Positions 33,135 through 40,697 of a DNA stretch of 52,536 bases are shown in pieces (the first letter of the stretch is position 1; each line of letters starts with the position of its first letter). Under the pieces are notes generated by a model. It was not told where the DNA came from. It saw nothing but the letters and a program-made list of their open reading frames with translations, and did no database searches. The position numbers were made by a program, and so were the translations under genes. The stretch covers positions 1 through 52,536 of the forward strand of contig CAJURN010000022.1 in the NCBI GenBank assembly GCA_910589055.1. The letters run 5' to 3'. This stretch comes from an uncultured Muribaculaceae bacterium (GTDB taxonomy: Bacteria; Bacteroidota; Bacteroidia; Bacteroidales; Muribaculaceae).

Positions 33135-34193
33135 ATGGCAGCAAAAATAGGCGACATCGTTCGCTATCTCAATTCAACCGGAGGCGGACGTGTGGTCCGC
33201 ATCCAGGACAATATCGCTTACGTCGACGAAGACGGCTTCGAAACCCCGGTGCTACTGCGTGAGTGCGTGGTGGTGACTCCGGCACAGGCCGCACCGACCA
33301 CATCCAAGGCAGCCCCCGCTCCGGCACCCTCGAAATACTCCGCTCCGGAAGCACCAGTGAAGTTACCGGATATCGAAACCGCAGACGGCGACATAATCAA
33401 CATGGCGCTCGGATTTGAGCCGCAGGATATCAAAAGCCTCTCGCGCACGAATTTCGACGCCTATATCGTCAACGATTCCAACTACTATCTCTACCTAACA
33501 TTCCTTACGCGCCCCAACGAGAAATCGGAGTGGACGGCACGGTTTGCCGACGTGGTAGAACCCAACATGCAGGTACTCCTTTGCGAGATTACTCCCGAAG
33601 ACCTTCCTGATATGGACCGTGTGGCCGTGCAGTACGTGGCTTTCAAGCGCGGCAAGGAATTTTCATTGGTTCCACCCGCTTCGGTGGAGCTCAAACTCGA
33701 CACTACAAAATTTGCCCGCCTGCACTGTTTCCGCCCTCACACCTACTTCGAGAATCCGGCAATTGTGCTCGACATCGTATGCGACGGCACTCCTGCCCGC
33801 CAGCAGAAGGTCGACGCCCCCACCCTCGAAAAAGCCATGCAGGCCAAAGCGCGTGCCGACCGCCGTCCGGTGCACAAGGCGCCTGTGGCAAGCATGAAGC
33901 GTCCCGACATCATCGAAGTAGACCTTCACGCATCCGAACTCCTCGACAGCACTGCCGGACTGTCCAACGCCGAAATTCTCAATCTTCAGATTGACAAATT
34001 CAGCGAAGTCATGGACGCCAACCTGCGCCATCCCGGACAGAAAATTGTATTTATCCACGGCAAAGGCGAGGGCGTGCTCCGTCAGGCACTGATGAAAGAG
34101 CTCAAACACCGCTACAAAGGCCACGATGTCCAGGACGCATCATTCCGCGAGTACGGCTTCGGCGCCACCCAAGTAACAATCCGCAAGGTGTGA
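33135..34193 (+). CDS. DUF2027 and Smr domain protein
   Basis: A 352-aa protein: N-terminal small beta domain with a basic loop (KIGDIVRYLNSTGGGRVVRIQ), an Ala/Pro linker (about 55-75), the DUF2027 part (about 85-230) and a C-terminal Smr domain (IEVDLHASELLDST, then IVFIHGKGEGVLRQALMKEL) like that of MutS2. Smr domains are nucleases acting on branched DNA or on mRNA at stalled ribosomes; which applies here is unknown. The DLHA and HGKGEG motifs are intact, so it may be active. It does not have the MutS ATPase. Confidence 0.87.
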   Translation: MAAKIGDIVRYLNSTGGGRVVRIQDNIAYVDEDGFETPVLLRECVVVTPAQAAPTTSKAAPAPAPSKYSAPEAPVKLPDIETADGDIINMALGFEPQDIKSLSRTNFDAYIVNDSNYYLYLTFLTRPNEKSEWTARFADVVEPNMQVLLCEITPEDLPDMDRVAVQYVAFKRGKEFSLVPPASVELKLDTTKFARLHCFRPHTYFENPAIVLDIVCDGTPARQQKVDAPTLEKAMQAKARADRRPVHKAPVASMKRPDIIEVDLHASELLDSTAGLSNAEILNLQIDKFSEVMDANLRHPGQKIVFIHGKGEGVLRQALMKELKHRYKGHDVQDASFREYGFGATQVTIRKV

Positions 34194-34241
34194 TTTTTGC
34201 AGACATGAATTGTCCTGCCTCTTATCCTCTACCAGCGTATT

Positions 34242-34249
34242 TAACTTTG
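34242..34249 (+). promoter_or_regulatory. -7 box upstream of the KilA-N remnant
   Basis: TAACTTTG, 28 bp before the remnant ATG. It is intact and is the nearest recognisable promoter for the EFR1 gene. Confidence 0.45.
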
Positions 34250-34277
34250 CAACTGAATTTCAACGCAAATCTCCAAA

Positions 34278-34611
34278 ATGGCAAAAATCACAGTTCAAAA
34301 TACTCCCATTACCGTAATCAACGTCAATGAGCAAGACTATATATCTCTGACTGACATGGCTACTGCCAAAGATGGAAACAGCAGAGCGGCGGATGTTATC
34401 AAGAATTGGATTAAAAACAGGTATACCATTGAGTTTCTTGGCACATGGGAACTTATCCATAACCATAATTTCAAAGTGGTCGAATTTGACCACTTTAGAA
34501 TGAGTGCAGGGATTGCCACAATCCGAGCGGCTGATTAAACTTAACCAAATCGCCATACATCAGATGAGCGTGTTGGAAAATGACAATAATGAACGGAGAT
34601 TACTGCAATGA
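34278..34611 (+). pseudogene. KilA-N domain protein with internal deletion
   Basis: The open 86 codons start like a Bacteroidales KilA-N protein (VINVNEQDYISLTDMA, then AADVIKNWIKNRYTIEFLG, and FKVVEFDHFR) but stop at 34538. In another frame the next bases read LPQSERLIKLNQIAIHQM and go on to a stop at 34611; from memory this is the usual C-terminus of the full protein of about 270 aa. So the middle (some 500 bp) has been lost with a frameshift around 34505-34520. KilA-N domains are DNA-binding and typical of phages, so the gene probably came in by transfer. Confidence 0.75.
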
Positions 34612-34669
34612 AGAAACCGATCAAGTTTGTTCTGATTGTTTTGAAATAGCTGCCAATACAATAATTTAA
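34589..34669 (+). CDS. Possible 26-residue Cys-containing peptide
   Basis: An ATG at 34589 opens MNGDYCNEETDQVC and ends with TII at a TAA, 3 bp before the EFR1 ATG. Three cysteines and six acidic residues in 26 make it metal-site-like. It overlaps the KilA-N remnant in another frame. It could be a leader peptide coupled to EFR1 translation or chance; coding cannot be shown from one sequence. Confidence 0.25.
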   Translation: MNGDYCNEETDQVCSDCFEIAANTII

Positions 34670-34672
34670 GAA

Positions 34673-35491
34673 ATGATAATATATTTCTCCGGAACTGGAA
34701 ATACGCGCCTGGCCGCCATGGAGCTTGCACGAGTTCTTGGCGACAGCCATGTTGTGTGTCTTGACGCGGAAATGCTTCGCAATCCCGGGCAAAGCGAATT
34801 GAAAGTCCTCGATACCGACACGCATGTGGTATGGGCTTTTCCGACCTACGGCTGGGGGCTACCGCCGGTGGTAGAGAAGTTCATACTCAATTTCCAATGC
34901 GACCCCACATTTGCCGCCCTGCCCCACTTCATGCTCACGACATGCGGCGACGACATAGGCCACACCGACCGTCAATGGCGCCGACTCATGGAGCAGAGAG
35001 GCTTCAAAGCCGAGCAGGCTTTTTCGGTACAGATGCCCAACACATTTGTGTTCATGCCGGGATTCGATGTAGACTCGCCCGAACTTACCCGAAAAAAACT
35101 TGATTCCGCACCTGCTGCAATCGGAAAAATAGCCGATATGATTTCAGGCAATATCCCGGCCAGGGACCTCATCACTCCGGGGATACTTCCCGGCCTGAAA
35201 AGCGGACTGTTCAAGAGCTTTTTCTGGAAAGTGTACATGAAACCGGGAGGATTTCGCCACACCGATGCGTGTGTTGGCTGCGGCGAATGTGCGCGCTCAT
35301 GCCCGATGAAAAACATCACCATGGAGCGCAACTCCGACGGCCATCGCGAGCCGTCGTGGGGCAATGCCTGCGCCTACTGCCTGCGCTGCTACCATACTTG
35401 CCCGGCTCATGCCGTCGACTATCTCCACACCACCCGCTCGAAAGGCCGATACATAGCGCCGGGAAGTGGAGAAATAGGGATTAAGGATTAA
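34673..35491 (+). CDS. EFR1 family flavodoxin-ferredoxin fusion
   Basis: A 272-aa redox protein: N-terminal flavodoxin-like fold (IIYFSGTGNTRLAA as the FMN phosphate loop) and two C-terminal 4Fe-4S clusters with Cys200/203/206/210 (CVGCGECARSCP) and Cys233/236/239/243 (CAYCLRCYHTCP). Proteins of this type shuttle electrons in anaerobes; the partner is unknown. It ends in a 7-bp tandem repeat that supplies its stop codon, followed by a strong terminator. Confidence 0.9.
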   Translation: MIIYFSGTGNTRLAAMELARVLGDSHVVCLDAEMLRNPGQSELKVLDTDTHVVWAFPTYGWGLPPVVEKFILNFQCDPTFAALPHFMLTTCGDDIGHTDRQWRRLMEQRGFKAEQAFSVQMPNTFVFMPGFDVDSPELTRKKLDSAPAAIGKIADMISGNIPARDLITPGILPGLKSGLFKSFFWKVYMKPGGFRHTDACVGCGECARSCPMKNITMERNSDGHREPSWGNACAYCLRCYHTCPAHAVDYLHTTRSKGRYIAPGSGEIGIKD

Positions 35492-35506
35492 GGATTAAAG
35501 ATTAAG
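35479..35506 (+). repeat. Four tandem copies of GATTAAG
   Basis: Units at 35479, 35486, 35493 (GATTAAA) and 35500. The second unit holds the EFR1 stop TAA; because 7 is not a multiple of 3, unit number changes would shift the C-terminus. Confidence 0.8.
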
Positions 35507-35545
35507 GCGGCTCCGCGGATTTGCGGAGCCGCCTTGGCTTTATTT
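35506..35545 (+). terminator. Terminator of the EFR1 gene
   Basis: Perfect 11-bp GC-rich arms GGCGGCTCCGC (35506-35516) and GCGGAGCCGCC (35523-35533), extendable by 2 A-T pairs, loop of 6, then TTGGCTTTATTTTTA. Confidence 0.9.
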
Positions 35546-35551
35546 TTAGGG

Positions 35552-35600
35552 AATAGGTCTTATTAGACCTATTTGACTTATTTGACCTATTAGTCTTATT
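35552..35600. repeat. 9-bp-periodic A/T-rich repeat in a convergent gap
   Basis: Successive variants of a 9-mer (TAGACCTAT, TTGACTTAT, TTGACCTAT, TAGTCTTAT), whose first part forms the hairpin AATAGGTCT/AGACCTATT. A similar element is at 40648-40688; both sit between convergent genes. Confidence 0.6.
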
Positions 35601-35613
35601 CTGCCAATATTGC

Positions 35614-36165
35614 CTAATTGCGCACTTCGTAGTAGGGGATGTCTACGAGACGGACATTGAAGCGGAGGGTGGAATATGGCTTGAGAGAGCCACGCTCCTG
35701 CGCTCCGTAACCGAAACCGTAGGGGACTACAACCTCGGCGGTGTCGCCGCAACGCATATCCATCATTGCGACACCCCAACCCACGACATTCTCATTCACG
35801 CGGCTGCGGTAGATGCCCGGGCCGTAGGTAGTGATATTGTCGGATGAGTCGATGGGTTCGTCATTGATGATATGGAGCTTGTAGCGCGCGTCAGTGGTGC
35901 TGGTGTACAAGGGCGACAGATTGCCCTCGGTCTCGCTGCGGTCGTTGAAATAATGGATAAGCACAAACGTAGCTGGGTTCCAATCGGCGGTGAGCACCTT
36001 ATAATAAGGTGTACCGTCGGGATTGGTCTTGGTCTGAAGTTCCTCAAGCCATTCCTGATTCAGTTCACGCCACTCGCGATACTTTGTCCAGGTCGATTCC
36101 TCGGTGGAGTTACATGCCGCGAGAGCTATGCCAGCAAGAGCTATGATTCCAATAATCTTTTTCAT
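35614..36165 (-). CDS. FKBP-type peptidyl-prolyl isomerase lipoprotein
   Basis: A 183-aa lipoprotein (signal MKKIIGIIALAGIALAAC, Cys18) with a C-terminal FKBP-like fold: GWGVAMMDMRCGDTAEVVVP, YGFGYGAQERG and TLRFNVRLVDI. FKBPs catalyse proline isomerisation in protein folding; the lipobox puts it in the periplasm or outer membrane. Several of the usual aromatic pocket residues differ, so catalytic activity is not certain. It is 14 bp after lemA. Confidence 0.85.
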   Translation of the reverse strand: MKKIIGIIALAGIALAACNSTEESTWTKYREWRELNQEWLEELQTKTNPDGTPYYKVLTADWNPATFVLIHYFNDRSETEGNLSPLYTSTTDARYKLHIINDEPIDSSDNITTYGPGIYRSRVNENVVGWGVAMMDMRCGDTAEVVVPYGFGYGAQERGSLKPYSTLRFNVRLVDIPYYEVRN

Positions 36166-36179
36166 AACTTAAAAAGCGA

Positions 36180-36791
36180 TTAGAATTTAACTTCAGGAGC
36201 TTTTGCAGCCTGCTCGTCGGCCTTGAACTGGGGTTTGGCGTCAAAACCGAATAGTCCGGCCCAAATGTTTCCGGGGAAGCGTTTAACCTTCAGGTTATAG
36301 TCCTTCACGACCTCGGTGTAGCGGCCACGCTCGGTTGCGATACGGTTTTCGGTGCCTTCGAGCTGTGCCTGGAGGTCGAGGAACTGGGTATTGGCCTTGA
36401 GGTCGGGATAAGCCTCACGGACAGCGTTGACATACACGTTGAAAGCACCACGGAGCTGATCCTGTGCGGAGGTGTATTTCTCGAAGCTCGCTGCATCCGA
36501 GGGGGTTGCCTCGTCCTTGAGGGCGTTGGCCTCGTTGTAAGCCTCGGTAAGGCCTGCACGCGCACGGGTGACATTCTCGAATGTCGAGCTTTCGTGCTCA
36601 GCATAGCCCTTGACGGTTTCAACAAGGTTGGGGATGAGGTCGAGACGGCGTTGATACTGCACTTCCACCTTGGCCCAGGCCTGCTCCACTTCCTGATCGA
36701 GAGTCACAAGAGAGTTATATGTGGAGCAACCGCTCTGTCCGAGGAAGATAACAATTACCGCCAGGACAATCCAGATAATGTACTTTTTCAA
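36180..36791 (-). CDS. LemA family protein
   Basis: A 203-aa protein with one N-terminal hydrophobic segment (YIIWIVLAVIVIFLGQSGC, possibly a lipobox) and the LemA signature YNSLVTLDQEVEQAWAKVEV, then RLDLIPNLVETVKGYAEHE. The rest is a coiled helical bundle ending AGLFGFDAKPQFKAD. LemA proteins are membrane-linked and of uncertain function. Its gene is 23 bp after glyS. Confidence 0.9.
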   Translation of the reverse strand: MKKYIIWIVLAVIVIFLGQSGCSTYNSLVTLDQEVEQAWAKVEVQYQRRLDLIPNLVETVKGYAEHESSTFENVTRARAGLTEAYNEANALKDEATPSDAASFEKYTSAQDQLRGAFNVYVNAVREAYPDLKANTQFLDLQAQLEGTENRIATERGRYTEVVKDYNLKVKRFPGNIWAGLFGFDAKPQFKADEQAAKAPEVKF

Positions 36792-36814
36792 TTTAGGAGT
36801 ATTTAAGAGGGTGA

Positions 36815-38359
36815 TTATTTGAGCTTGCGCAGAAGCGAAGTCAGGCTCACGCGGTCGTGGATCAGACGATGAAGGTCGTCAACACTTACGCGTGTCTGCT
36901 CCATCGAGTCACGTTCGCGCAGGGTAACGGTGTTGTCCTCCAGTGTCTGATGGTCGACAGTGATACAGAAGGGAGTACCGATTGCATCCTGACGGCGGTA
37001 GCGCTTGCCGATTGAGTCTTTTTCCTCGTAGTGGGTTGAGAAGTCGAACTTGAGCTCGTTGACAATCTCGCGTGCTTTTTCTGGCAGACCATCCTTGCGC
37101 ACGAGAGGCATCACGGCACACTTCACGGGAGCGAGAGCGGCCGGGAGGTGAAGAACAACGCGGGAATCGCCGCCTTCGAGGGGCTGTTCCTCATAAGAAG
37201 AGCAGAGAACGCTCAGGAACATACGGTCAACGCCTATGGATGTCTCGATCACGAAAGGTGTGTAGCTTTCGTTGAGTTCGGGGTCGAAGTACTGAATCTT
37301 CTTGCCGGAGAACTTCTCATGCTGCGAGAGGTCGAAGTTGGTGCGGGAGTGGATACCTTCAACTTCCTTGAATCCGAAGGGCATGCGGAATTCGATGTCG
37401 GTTGCGGCGTTGGCGTAGTGAGCCAGCTTGTCATGGTCGTGGTAGCGGTATTTGTCATCACCGAGACCGAGAGCCTTGTGCCATTTCAGACGCCATTCCT
37501 TCCACTGCTGGAACCATTTGAGTTCCTCTCCGGGGCGTACGAAGAACTGCATTTCCATCTGCTCGAACTCGCGCATGCGGAAAATGAACTGACGGGCAAC
37601 AATCTCGTTACGGAAGGCCTTACCGATCTGTGCGATACCGAAGGGGATACGCATACGGCCGGTCTTCTGCACGTTGAGGTAGTTGACAAAAATACCCTGG
37701 GCAGTCTCGGGACGGAGATATACTGTCATGGCGCCGTCGGCAGTAGAACCCATTTCGGTGCTGAACATGAGGTTGAACTGACGGACATCGGTCCAGTTCT
37801 TGGTTCCGGAGATGGGACACACGATTTCTTCGTCGATGATAATCTGACGGAGTTCGTTAAGGTCGCCGGCGTTCATTGCTGCAGAGAAACGCTCGTGGAG
37901 GGCGTCACGCTTGGCCTTGTGTTCGAGAACACGGGGATTGGTCTGACGGAAAAGCTCTTCGTCGAAACCTTCGGCAAAACGCTTGCGGGCCTTGGCGACT
38001 TCCTTTTCAATCTTCTCGTCGATTTTGGCAAGCTGGTCTTCGATAAGTACGTCGGCACGGTAGCGCTTCTTGGAATCGCGGTTGTCAATCAGGGGGTCAT
38101 TGAACGCGTCAACGTGGCCTGAAGCCTTCCAGATAGTGGGGTGCATGAAGATAGCGGAGTCGATACCCACGATATTCTCATGCAGCAGAGTCATTGCGTC
38201 CCACCAGTAACGCTTGATATTATTCTTGAGCTCGACACCGTTCTGGCCGTAGTCGTAAACTGCGGACAATCCGTCGTAGATTTCACTTGAAGGGAAAACA
38301 AAACCGTACTCCTTGGCGTGTGAGACGATTTTCTTAAAGACATCTTCTTGCTGAGCCAT
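36815..38359 (-). CDS. glyS: Glycyl-tRNA synthetase, dimeric type
   Basis: Charges tRNA-Gly. The 514-aa single chain is the alpha2 type found in Bacteroidetes, archaea and eukaryotes, not the two-subunit glyQ/glyS form. Motifs: FVFPSSEIYDGLSAVYDYG at the N-terminus, class II motif 2 region RPETAQGIFVNY, FGIAQIGKAFRNEI, REFEQMEMQFFV, and the anticodon domain DFSTHYEEKDSIGKRYRRQD. It leads glyS-lemA-FKBP with a TAnnTTTG box about 50 bp upstream. Confidence 0.96.
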   Translation of the reverse strand: MAQQEDVFKKIVSHAKEYGFVFPSSEIYDGLSAVYDYGQNGVELKNNIKRYWWDAMTLLHENIVGIDSAIFMHPTIWKASGHVDAFNDPLIDNRDSKKRYRADVLIEDQLAKIDEKIEKEVAKARKRFAEGFDEELFRQTNPRVLEHKAKRDALHERFSAAMNAGDLNELRQIIIDEEIVCPISGTKNWTDVRQFNLMFSTEMGSTADGAMTVYLRPETAQGIFVNYLNVQKTGRMRIPFGIAQIGKAFRNEIVARQFIFRMREFEQMEMQFFVRPGEELKWFQQWKEWRLKWHKALGLGDDKYRYHDHDKLAHYANAATDIEFRMPFGFKEVEGIHSRTNFDLSQHEKFSGKKIQYFDPELNESYTPFVIETSIGVDRMFLSVLCSSYEEQPLEGGDSRVVLHLPAALAPVKCAVMPLVRKDGLPEKAREIVNELKFDFSTHYEEKDSIGKRYRRQDAIGTPFCITVDHQTLEDNTVTLRERDSMEQTRVSVDDLHRLIHDRVSLTSLLRKLK

Positions 38360-38410
38360 AATGTTGGAATTTTCTATGTTTGAGTGTTATATATTCAATT
38401 TAATAAAGTG

Positions 38411-38418
38411 CAAATTTA
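38411..38418 (-). promoter_or_regulatory. -7 box for the glyS operon
   Basis: TAAATTTG on the minus strand, 51 bp before the glyS ATG at 38359. No clear -33. Confidence 0.5.
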
Positions 38419-38520
38419 CGCTTATTTTTCGATTCCACCTGCCGCATGAAGGTGAAAAATAATTAAGATGCCGATTTTATTGCGGAGTAATGCCTTTTAT
38501 TAGTAATTTCGCAAAAAATA

Positions 38521-38682
38521 AGAGTATGTTTACTTTTAACTTTATGAAATCTTTATAAGCCCTTCCGGCCTGTTTTTAGCTTTCATTCAGTTATTATGAA
38601 ACCCCATAATTCCTTCACTCAATCAAAAAACATACTCGAAAGTTCAATAAATCTTAACATAAGCCAAAAGTAAACATACTCT
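38521..38682. promoter_or_regulatory. 17-bp inverted repeat with a third decamer copy, upstream of nadE
   Basis: This covers half of the 325-bp glyS-nadE gap, the only gap over 300 bp in the window. AGAGTATGTTTACTTTT (38521-38537) is exactly complementary to 38666-38682, which ends 2 bp before the nadE ATG. The decamer AAACATACTC occurs a third time at 38628-38637. AATCTTTATAAGCC (38548-38561) has a near copy at 38650-38665. No TAnnTTTG box was found for nadE. An operator array or a small transposon-like relic is possible; nothing else was recognised in the gap. Confidence 0.6.
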
Positions 38683-38684
38683 AA

Positions 38685-40643
38685 ATGACTGACGGATTCT
38701 TTCGCGTGGCCGCCGCATCCCCGGCCGTTACCGTAGCCGACTGCAATGCAAACGTCGACAATATCATAGCCCTTGCATCGGAACTTGTCGCCTCGTCGGC
38801 TCCCGACCTTGTGGTGTTTCCCGAAATGTGTGTCACCGCCTACACCTGCGGCGACCTTTTCCATAACCGCACGCTTCTTGACGGAGCCATGCGCGGCCTG
38901 CGCCGCATTGTGGAGGATTCGGCAACGCGCCCCGGACAGTTGCTCTTCGCAGGCATGCCCGTAGAGGCCGACGGAGCGCTGTACAATTGCGCCGTGGCCG
39001 TGTGCGGCGGACGCGTGCTTGCAGTGATTCCCAAGACTTACATCCCAACCTACAACGAATTTTACGAGAAACGCTGGTTCTCTCCCGCTCCGCCCCGCGG
39101 CGCCAAGCCCGACACGGTACTTCTGACCGGAATCTGTCCTGAGCCGGTGCCCTTCGGAACCGACATCATTATCCTACATAAAGGAGTGCGATGCGGTGCG
39201 GAAATATGCGAGGATTTGTGGACCACCATTCCGCCGAGTTCTTTCCTTGCCGGAGCCGGCGCGGAGGTGATTGTGAATCTTTCGGCAAGCGACGATCTTA
39301 TCGGCAAATATGACTACCTGCTCGGACTCGTGCGTCAGCAGTCGGCACGCTGCCTGTGTGCCTACGTTTATTCCTCGGCCGGTTTCGGAGAATCATCGAC
39401 CGACCTTGTTTTCGACGCGAAACTTTTCGTGGCTGAAAACGGAACTCTGCTCGCACGCAACAGCCGCTGGCACCACGGCAACCAATCGGTTGTGTCGGAC
39501 GTCGACATCGAAGCTCTGCGCCGCGACCGGCTTCACATCAATTCCTTTCAGGACTGTGCGCGTCGCAACGGCGATGCGTCAGATGTGCGCGTGATTGAAT
39601 CAGGAGCCGTTACCGGCGAAGTCCGCGATGCCCTCGCCTACCGCGAGGTTGACCCGCGACCCTTTGTGCCGTCTGACGCAGCCCGGCGCACCGAGCGCTG
39701 CGAGGAAATCGTCAACATCCAGGTGGCAGGCCTTTGCAAGCGCCTTGCAGCCACACGATGCAAGAGTCTCGTCATAGGCATATCAGGCGGTCTCGACTCC
39801 ACCCTTGCACTGCTTGTGGCTGTCCGTGCCTTCGACACGCTCGGGCTGCCGCGCACGGGAATCACAGGAGTAACGATGCCGGGCTTCGGCACCACAGGTC
39901 GCACCCACCGCAACGCGTGCACGCTTATGGAAACCCTGGGCGTGACAATGAGGGAAATATCAATCGTACCGTCTGTTGAGCTGCACTTTTCCGACATAGG
40001 TCATGACCCGGCGGTGCAGGACGTCACTTACGAGAACTGTCAGGCACGCGAACGCACGCAAATCCTTATGGATATCGCCAACCAGACCGGAGGAATGGTG
40101 CTCGGCACCGGCGACCTCTCGGAGTTAGCTCTCGGCTGGGCTACATACAACGGCGACCACATGTCGATGTACGGAGTCAATGCCGGAGTGCCTAAAACAC
40201 TCGTACGACATCTTACCGGCTACTTCGCTCTGCTTGAGAAAGACCAGGCATGCCGCGAAGCCCTGCTCGACGTGATCGACACACCCATCAGCCCGGAACT
40301 TATCCCTGCCGCAGCCGACGGAACAATCAAACAGAAGACTGAAGACCTCGTAGGACCTTACGAACTCCACGATTTCTTCCTCTACTACACCCTGCGCTAC
40401 GGCTTCACACCCGATCGTATCTACCTGCTCGCGCGTAAAGCCTTCGCCGGAGAATTTGATGATGAGACAATCAAAAAATGGCTCAAGACTTTCTTCCGCC
40501 GCTTCTTTGCGCAGCAGTTCAAACGCTCCTGCCTGCCCGACGGCCCCAAAGTGGGAAGTGTATGCCTATCGCCCCGCGGCGACTGGCGCATGCCCTCCGA
40601 TGCAAGTAACTCAACATGGTTAAGAGAAGCCGAAAATTTGTAA
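38685..40643 (+). CDS. nadE: Glutamine-dependent NAD+ synthase
   Basis: Amidates deamido-NAD to NAD+ using ammonia released from glutamine. The 652-aa fusion has an N-terminal nitrilase-type glutaminase domain with the triad Glu47 (VFPEMCV), Lys117 (IPKTYIP) and Cys175 (AEICEDLW), and a C-terminal synthetase with the PPi loop SGGLDS (367-372) and LGTGDLSELALGW. Full length. The start at 38685 directly follows the inverted repeat. Confidence 0.97.
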   Translation: MTDGFFRVAAASPAVTVADCNANVDNIIALASELVASSAPDLVVFPEMCVTAYTCGDLFHNRTLLDGAMRGLRRIVEDSATRPGQLLFAGMPVEADGALYNCAVAVCGGRVLAVIPKTYIPTYNEFYEKRWFSPAPPRGAKPDTVLLTGICPEPVPFGTDIIILHKGVRCGAEICEDLWTTIPPSSFLAGAGAEVIVNLSASDDLIGKYDYLLGLVRQQSARCLCAYVYSSAGFGESSTDLVFDAKLFVAENGTLLARNSRWHHGNQSVVSDVDIEALRRDRLHINSFQDCARRNGDASDVRVIESGAVTGEVRDALAYREVDPRPFVPSDAARRTERCEEIVNIQVAGLCKRLAATRCKSLVIGISGGLDSTLALLVAVRAFDTLGLPRTGITGVTMPGFGTTGRTHRNACTLMETLGVTMREISIVPSVELHFSDIGHDPAVQDVTYENCQARERTQILMDIANQTGGMVLGTGDLSELALGWATYNGDHMSMYGVNAGVPKTLVRHLTGYFALLEKDQACREALLDVIDTPISPELIPAAADGTIKQKTEDLVGPYELHDFFLYYTLRYGFTPDRIYLLARKAFAGEFDDETIKKWLKTFFRRFFAQQFKRSCLPDGPKVGSVCLSPRGDWRMPSDASNSTWLREAENL

Positions 40644-40647
40644 GGCA

Positions 40648-40688
40648 TATAGGTCTTATGGGACTAATAAGTCTTATAAGGCCTATAA
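40648..40688. repeat. 9-bp-periodic repeat between nadE and the symporter gene
   Basis: Units ATAGGTCTT, ATGGGACTA, ATAAGTCTT and ATAAGGCCT follow each other without gaps. Same design as 35552-35600, again between convergent genes. Confidence 0.6.
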
Positions 40689-40697
40689 AATAAAGCG

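Noticed and set aside
38521..38682. Insertion sequence ends
   Set aside because: The 17-bp inverted ends look transposon-like, but flanking bases (AATA and AAAT) do not form a target duplication and there is no room for a transposase.
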